The position numbers and the translations under genes were made by a program. 22,457 nt of DNA from Bacteroidales bacterium (lineage in GTDB: Bacteria; Bacteroidota; Bacteroidia; Bacteroidales; UBA932): positions 1-22,457 of the forward strand of contig JAGAAF010000064.1 in NCBI GenBank assembly GCA_017615435.1, written 5' to 3'. Below the pieces are notes generated by a model. It was not told where the DNA came from and did no database searches. It worked only from the letters and a program-made list of their open reading frames with translations. Shown here piece after piece: positions 18,496-22,457 of this stretch (within the stretch, counting starts at the first letter, position 1; every line of letters starts with the position of its first letter).

Positions 18496-18750
18496 ATGTT
18501 ACTCACAATGATTCTTCAGGCAGCCGCAGGAGCAGCCCTCGGAAAAGCAGGAGCAGCCCTCGGCGCAGCTGTGGCGGCAATCGCTGCCGCAATCGGTATC
18601 GGCAAGATCGGTAAGTCGGCCCTCGAAGCAGGCGCCCGTCAGCCAGAGTTTACGGGCAAGTATCAGATGCTTGCCATCATCATCGGCGCTCTCGTGGAGG
18701 GTGCGTGTCTGTTCGCAATTCTTGTCTGTCTGCTCGGCATTCTTAGGTAG
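18496..18750 (+). CDS. atpE: F-type ATP synthase subunit c
   Basis: Subunit c is the hairpin proteolipid that forms the rotating ring. The 84-residue product has two hydrophobic helices joined by the polar loop ARQPE (47-51), with the ion-carrying Glu68 in GALVEGACLF. The residue after Glu68 is Gly rather than Ser/Thr, and the glutamine of the sodium-binding signature in helix 1 is replaced (Ile35 by my alignment), so proton coupling is the better prediction. The N-terminal helix contains a heptapeptide duplication (AGAALGK/AGAALGA, 11-24) encoded by a nearly exact 21-base tandem repeat. Confidence 0.94.
   Translation: MLLTMILQAAAGAALGKAGAALGAAVAAIAAAIGIGKIGKSALEAGARQPEFTGKYQMLAIIIGALVEGACLFAILVCLLGILR
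18526..18563 (+). repeat. 17-base direct repeat with 21-base period inside atpE
   Basis: GCAGGAGCAGCCCTCGG occurs at 18526-18542 and again, identical, at 18547-18563, separated by AAAA. The period is seven codons, so the reading frame is kept and the protein gains a repeated AGAALG unit at the start of the first membrane helix. Exact DNA identity suggests either a recent duplication or strong local codon constraint. Confidence 0.8.
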
Positions 18751-18752
18751 TT

Positions 18753-19259
18753 ATGTCTCTCATTACTCCAGATTTCGGATTGCTATTCTGGATGACGGTG
18801 ATCTTTGCGGTGGTGTTCTTCATCCTCGCGAAGTTCGGTTTCCCTGTCATCACCGGAATGGTGGAAAAGAGATCGGACCGTATTGAAGAGAGCCTGCGTA
18901 AAGCCGACGAGGCGGAAAAGGCCCTTGCCGAGATGGCGGAGCGCCGCGAGCAGATTATCTCCGAAGCCAAGGCCGAGGAGGCGAAGATACTGCGCGACGC
19001 TGCCGCCACATCGGATTCAATCGTGGCCAAGGCCAAGGATAAAGCAAGGGAGGAGGCGGAAAAGGTGCTGGAGCAAACCCGCATCGAGATTGCCGCCGAA
19101 AAAGAATCCGCCCTGCGCGATATCCGCAGGCTGGTCGCCCGGCTCTCGGTCGAAGTCTCGGAGAAGGTCCTCAGGGCCGATCTTGACGACGACAAGAAGC
19201 AGGGCGCCTACCTCGACAGGCTTATCGATGAAGTTCAGAGAACACAAGACAAAAGTTAA
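18753..19259 (+). CDS. atpF: F-type ATP synthase subunit b
   Basis: Subunit b anchors the outer stalk in the membrane and holds the F1 head through delta. The 168-residue product has one N-terminal membrane helix (about 6-28, GLLFWMTVIFAVVFFILAKF) and a long charged, alanine-rich helix predicted to form a coiled coil from about 33 to 150, rich in EEAEK/AKDKAREEAEK patterns. Length and layout match the family. It starts two bases after the atpE stop and ends six bases before atpH. Confidence 0.94.
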   Translation: MSLITPDFGLLFWMTVIFAVVFFILAKFGFPVITGMVEKRSDRIEESLRKADEAEKALAEMAERREQIISEAKAEEAKILRDAAATSDSIVAKAKDKAREEAEKVLEQTRIEIAAEKESALRDIRRLVARLSVEVSEKVLRADLDDDKKQGAYLDRLIDEVQRTQDKS

Positions 19260-19265
19260 CGGCTG

Positions 19266-19742
19266 ATGAACACCGGAGCCATCTCGAAGCGCTATGCCAA
19301 AGCTCTGCTGGAACTCTCGCGTGAGTCCGGCAGGGGCGAGCAGGACTGCTCGCAGGCGCTTGCGCTTCTTGAGCATCCGGAAGCAAAGCCGGCGAAGTTG
19401 GAGGAAGACATTCAGAAACTGGTCGAACTCCTGATTCGCAACGGGCGTATGCCTTACGTGAAGTTCATCCTCCGGAGTTTTGTGGATCTCTACCGAAAAG
19501 AGAACGGGATAGTGGAAGTGCGCCTCACGATGGCAGCACAATCCCCAGCTCTCGAGGAAAAACTCCGGCAGATTCTTGCCTCGACCATAGACGGTACGAT
19601 ACTCTTCACGTCAAAGGTAGACCCCGACCTGATAGGGGGATTTGTGCTTGAGGTGGACGACAGGCAGCTCAACGCCAGCGCGAAGAGCCAGCTCGAAAAG
19701 ATACGCCGCAAGCTTGATGAACTTAACAAACGAATCGTGTAG
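19266..19742 (+). CDS. atpH: F-type ATP synthase subunit delta
   Basis: Delta caps the alpha subunits and joins them to the b stalk. The 158-residue product begins [18 protein letters not shown], the usual start of the family (helix with RYAKALLE), and ends with the conserved [20 protein letters not shown] region followed by a basic helix. It is slightly shorter than the E. coli protein (177). It sits between atpF and atpA with gaps of six and two bases. Delta is the fastest-evolving F1 subunit, so weak overall similarity is expected. Confidence 0.92.
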   Translation: MNTGAISKRYAKALLELSRESGRGEQDCSQALALLEHPEAKPAKLEEDIQKLVELLIRNGRMPYVKFILRSFVDLYRKENGIVEVRLTMAAQSPALEEKLRQILASTIDGTILFTSKVDPDLIGGFVLEVDDRQLNASAKSQLEKIRRKLDELNKRIV

Positions 19743-19744
19743 GA

Positions 19745-21331
19745 ATGGCACAGAACAACATTAAACCCAGCGAAATATCCGATATCCTGCTGCGGCAGCT
19801 TCAGAACATCGACACTTCCCTTCAGTGGGAGGAGGTCGGCTTCGTGCTGCAGGTGAGCGACGGCGTGGTCCGTATCCACGGCCTCGCCTCCTGCGAAGCG
19901 GGCGAACTGCTCGAGTTCGAGAGCGGAGAGATGGCCGTGGCTATGAACCTGGAGGAAGACAACGTCGGAGCGGTGCTCCTCGGCCGCACGGACCAGATCG
20001 CAGAAGGTATGAAGGTCACCCGCACCGGGCGCATCGCCAGCATCCGCGTGGGCGAGAAGATGCTCGGGAGGGTCGTGGACCCGCTGGGCAACCCGCTCGA
20101 CGGACTGGGCGAGATCGGAGGCGAACTCTTCGAGATGCCGCTGGAGCGCAAGGCCCCGGGCGTTATCTATCGTCAGCCCGTAACCGAACCGCTGCAGACC
20201 GGTCTCAAGGCCATCGACGCTATGATCCCCATCGGCCGCGGACAGCGCGAGCTCATCATCGGCGACCGCCAGACCGGCAAGACCGCCATTGCCCTGGACA
20301 CGATAATCAACCAGCGGGAGAACTATCTCAAGGGCGATCCCGTTTACTGCATCTATGTGGCCGTGGGCCAGAAAGGTTCGACGGTCGCGAACATAGTGGA
20401 GACGCTGCGCTCCAAGGGAGCTATGGACTACACGATAGTGGTCGCGGCCACTGCGGCAGACGCAGCTGCCGTCCAGTACTTCGCCCCGTTTGCGGGAGCC
20501 GCAATCGGCGAGTACTTCCGCGACACGGGCAGACACGCCCTCGTGGTCTACGACGACCTCTCTAAGCAGGCCGTCGCTTACCGCGAGGTCTCCCTTATCC
20601 TGCGCCGCCCCTCCGGCCGCGAGGCCTACCCGGGAGATGTATTCTACCTTCACTCCCGTCTGCTTGAGCGCGCGGCGAAGATAATTGCCCAGCAGGAGGT
20701 GGCCGAGCAGATGAACGACCTGCCTGAATCACTGCGCGGAAAGGTCAAGGCGGGCGGTTCGCTTACCGCTCTGCCTATCATCGAGACGCAGGCCGGCGAC
20801 GTGTCGGCGTACATCCCGACCAACGTGATTTCCATTACGGACGGCCAGATCTACCTGGAGGCAGGACTATTCAATCAAGGCCAGAGGCCGGCTATCAATG
20901 TGGGTATCTCCGTGTCCCGAGTCGGCGGCGCTGCCCAGGTCAAGTCGATGAAGAAGGTCGCCGGAACCCTGAAGATCGAACAGGCCCAGTACAACGAACT
21001 TGAGGCCTTCTCGAAGTTCTCTTCCGATGTGGATAAGATCACCGAGATGGCTCTCGACAAGGGCCGCAAGAACACTCGCCTTCTGATCCAGGCCCAGTAC
21101 TCCCCTATGCCCGTGGGCGAGCAGGTCGCAGTGCTCTACTGCGGCACTCACGCGCTTATGGCATCCATCCGCATCGACCAGGTCCACGAATTCCAGAACC
21201 TCTTCCTTACGAAGATGAGGGCGGACCACGCCGATGTGCTCGAGTCACTCGCTGCTGGTAAGCTCGCTGATTCTGATATCAAGGCTGTCGAAAAGACCGC
21301 CGCTATCGTTTGCAAGAGTCTGACTGATTAA
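19745..21331 (+). CDS. atpA: F-type ATP synthase subunit alpha
   Basis: Alpha alternates with beta in the F1 head and binds non-catalytic nucleotides. The 528-residue product starts [19 protein letters not shown] and carries Walker A GDRQTGKT (173-180), [37 protein letters not shown] and [29 protein letters not shown], all standard. Length is close to typical (513 in E. coli). The stop overlaps the atpG start by one base (TAATG). I see nothing unusual. Confidence 0.97.
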   Translation: MAQNNIKPSEISDILLRQLQNIDTSLQWEEVGFVLQVSDGVVRIHGLASCEAGELLEFESGEMAVAMNLEEDNVGAVLLGRTDQIAEGMKVTRTGRIASIRVGEKMLGRVVDPLGNPLDGLGEIGGELFEMPLERKAPGVIYRQPVTEPLQTGLKAIDAMIPIGRGQRELIIGDRQTGKTAIALDTIINQRENYLKGDPVYCIYVAVGQKGSTVANIVETLRSKGAMDYTIVVAATAADAAAVQYFAPFAGAAIGEYFRDTGRHALVVYDDLSKQAVAYREVSLILRRPSGREAYPGDVFYLHSRLLERAAKIIAQQEVAEQMNDLPESLRGKVKAGGSLTALPIIETQAGDVSAYIPTNVISITDGQIYLEAGLFNQGQRPAINVGISVSRVGGAAQVKSMKKVAGTLKIEQAQYNELEAFSKFSSDVDKITEMALDKGRKNTRLLIQAQYSPMPVGEQVAVLYCGTHALMASIRIDQVHEFQNLFLTKMRADHADVLESLAAGKLADSDIKAVEKTAAIVCKSLTD

Positions 21332-22188
21332 TGGCAACGCTCAAGGAAACAAAGGCCCGTATCGCTTCCGTCCGGAGTACCCTCAAGATTACTTCGGCGA
21401 TGAAGCTCGTCGCCTCCGCCAAACTCCGCAAGGCCCAGCAGGCCGCGGAGAACTGCGGAGCCTACGAGCGCGAACTCGCCTCCATCCTTGACGCAATTTC
21501 GGTCGCCGCCGACAGATTCCCGGTCGCAGCCGGGAATGACGAGGTGCAAAAAGTCGCCGTGGTCGCCCTGAGCTCCAACTCATCGTTGTGCGGCGGGTTC
21601 AACAACAACGTAATAAAGAAAGCGCGAGAAGTTATCGGCGAAATCGGCGCCGAATCAGTCGAATTGTACGCCATCGGCCGCAAGATCGCGGATGCTCTGG
21701 CGAAGACCGGTCTGAAGTCCGTGCGCGATTTCACCGAACTGTCCGCGCATCCGTCCTACGCCGAGGCTGCAGCACTTGCCGACGAACTGGTCGACGGATA
21801 TATGTCCGGACGATACTCGAAGGTGGTGCTGGTCTGGAACCATTTCCTTTCGACCTCCTCCCAGAGACCTTTCGTCGAGACCTACCTCCCCTTCGAGCGT
21901 AAAGAAGGCGACTCCGCTTCGGTCGAAGAACTGCTCGCCCAATACCTTGTCGAACCCGACCTTAAGGCACTCTATTCAGAATTACTGCCTAAAACTTTGA
22001 GACTTCGCATCTATTCCCTGCTGCTTGACAGCGCCGCCGCCGAGCACGCCGCCCGCACTGTCGCTATGCAGACCGCCACCGACAACGGCAACGAAATCCT
22101 CGACGAACTCACCCTCGAGTACAACAAAGCCCGCCAGGCCAAGATTACCGCCGAAATCCTCGATCTCGCCGGCGGCCAGCAAGAATAG
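21331..22188 (+). CDS. atpG: F-type ATP synthase subunit gamma
   Basis: Gamma is the central rotor shaft. The 285-residue product has the two terminal helices that form the coiled coil: the N-terminal KARIASVRSTLKITSAMKLV (about 8-27) and the C-terminal AMQTATDNGNEILDELTLEY region near 244-263. The central domain is preserved (LSSNSSLCGGFNNNV, YAIGRKIADALAKTG). It is the last gene of the operon and is followed 40 bases later by a terminator-like hairpin. Length matches the family. Confidence 0.96.
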   Translation: MATLKETKARIASVRSTLKITSAMKLVASAKLRKAQQAAENCGAYERELASILDAISVAADRFPVAAGNDEVQKVAVVALSSNSSLCGGFNNNVIKKAREVIGEIGAESVELYAIGRKIADALAKTGLKSVRDFTELSAHPSYAEAAALADELVDGYMSGRYSKVVLVWNHFLSTSSQRPFVETYLPFERKEGDSASVEELLAQYLVEPDLKALYSELLPKTLRLRIYSLLLDSAAAEHAARTVAMQTATDNGNEILDELTLEYNKARQAKITAEILDLAGGQQE

Positions 22189-22228
22189 CCCGTGGCGCCT
22201 AACTCCCTGATTCACAGCCCCTTCCCTA

Positions 22229-22261
22229 AAACTCGACTCCGCAAATCCCGGAGCCGAGTTT
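22229..22261 (+). terminator. Terminator-like stem-loop after the atp operon
   Basis: AAACTCGACTCCG (22229-22241) and CGGAGCCGAGTTT (22249-22261) form a 13-pair stem with one A-C mismatch and a 7-base loop. It lies 40 bases after atpG. The downstream run is only TTT within the stem, so it is not a textbook intrinsic terminator, but position and stability fit the end of the operon. Confidence 0.6.
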
Positions 22262-22313
22262 CAGTATCTCCCTGATCTTTAGAGACTTACCCGCCACGCA
22301 CGAAAAAAGCGCA

Positions 22314-22355
22314 ACCGGTATAATGGACATTTTCGGTTGGTGAGACCGGGTATAA
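22314..22355 (+). repeat. Imperfect direct repeat with nested inverted repeat in the right-hand spacer
   Basis: ACCGGTATAA (22314-22323) recurs as ACCGGGTATAA (22345-22355), 31 bases later. Overlapping it, CAACCG (22312-22317) and CGGTTG (22334-22339) are inverted repeats. Such nested short repeats next to a possible transposase could mark a mobile-element end or a regulator-binding site. The other end is outside the window. Confidence 0.35.
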
Positions 22356-22380
22356 CCTTCTGAAATATAAACGATTACGC

Positions 22381-22412
22381 CTATTTTTATGGAATCGGTT
22401 CCATAAAAATAG
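22381..22412 (+). repeat. Perfect palindromic hairpin directly before a start codon
   Basis: CTATTTTTATGGAA (22381-22394) and TTCCATAAAAATAG (22399-22412) are perfect reverse complements, 14 bases each, with the loop TCGG. The 3' arm ends four bases before the ATG at 22417. In RNA it would place the ribosome-binding region at the foot of a stable stem; in DNA it could be an operator or an element end. Confidence 0.75.
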
Positions 22413-22416
22413 TGAT

Positions 22417-22457
22417 ATGACCAAACAACAGAAGCGTTTTCGTTGCCCCCAATGTGG
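22417..22457 (+). CDS. Start of a zinc-ribbon protein, possibly a transposase (partial)
   Basis: The frame from ATG at 22417 reads MTKQQKRFRCPQC, with the next codon beginning GG, and runs off the window. A CPxC pair so close to the N-terminus is the first half of a zinc ribbon, as found at the start of several insertion-sequence transposases and some small regulators. The lower GC of the upstream 150 bases, the palindrome just before the start and the short repeats favour a mobile element. The visible 13 residues are too few to name a family. Confidence 0.4.
   Translation, partial: MTKQQKRFRCPQC

Noticed and set aside
19490..20653. Long open frame (387 codons) on the minus strand opposite atpH/atpA
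   Set aside because: It is antisense to well-supported ATP synthase genes; the product is low in pattern, with no motif, promoter or neighbour on that strand.
22312..22412. Naming a specific insertion-sequence family at the right edge
   Set aside because: Only one end and 13 residues are visible; no terminal inverted repeat pair or target duplication can be checked.

Overview
This window looks like a chromosomal piece of a Bacteroidales bacterium (phylum Bacteroidota) with fairly high GC, roughly 55-60% by eye. The evidence is a Na+-NQR operon, an ATP synthase operon in the Bacteroidota order (beta-epsilon-a-c-b-delta-alpha-gamma) with a short epsilon subunit and an insert in beta, promoter boxes of the TAnnTTTG type, and a fimbrillin-like lipoprotein. 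A member of, or near, Alistipes/Rikenellaceae is possible but not shown. No rRNA, tRNA or CRISPR array is visible.

Layout. (1) 1-2769, plus strand: end of a probable nqrD, then nqrE, nqrF and a lipoprotein gene that overlaps nqrF by one base. (2) 2720-4485, minus strand: an IspD/TarI-type cytidylyltransferase and an extended SDR epimerase/dehydratase. (3) 4530-11379, plus strand: six genes joined without a gap by 1-4 base stop/start overlaps. They encode an opine-dehydrogenase-family protein, a LicC-like nucleotidyltransferase, a YtcJ-type amidohydrolase, a LicC-LicA fusion (cytidylyltransferase plus choline-type kinase), LicD, and a CDP-glycerol-glycerophosphotransferase-like protein. (4) 11348-15634, minus strand: mtnN, uvrA and a Stealth-family phosphotransferase. 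(5) 15694-22188, plus strand: atpDCBEFHAG. (6) 22189-22457: a terminator-like hairpin, a lower-GC spacer, a perfect 14-bp-arm palindrome, and the first 13 complete codons of a zinc-ribbon protein that may be a transposase.

The block from 2720 to 12205 is the accessory core. Nearly every recognisable member either makes a CDP-activated alcohol or phospho-alcohol or transfers a phosphate-linked group. It has no ordinary sugar glycosyltransferase, flippase or polymerase. It is best read as a cassette that decorates an existing surface glycan or lipid with phosphodiester-linked groups: a polyol from SDR/IspD-like, choline or ethanolamine from LicC-LicA/LicD, and possibly a less usual amino-acid-derived (opine-like) group from the opine dehydrogenase, first LicC and amidohydrolase. 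That last branch is the part most likely to be undescribed.

Two sequence-level signals stand out. The tetramer CATG is almost absent: I count 7 by eye where about 80 are expected. All seven lie between 4164 and 12062, inside the glycan block, and none in the NQR, uvrA or ATP synthase genes. Also, three promoters have a TAnnTTT(G/A) box only 6-7 bases before the start codon, which implies leaderless or nearly leaderless mRNAs.
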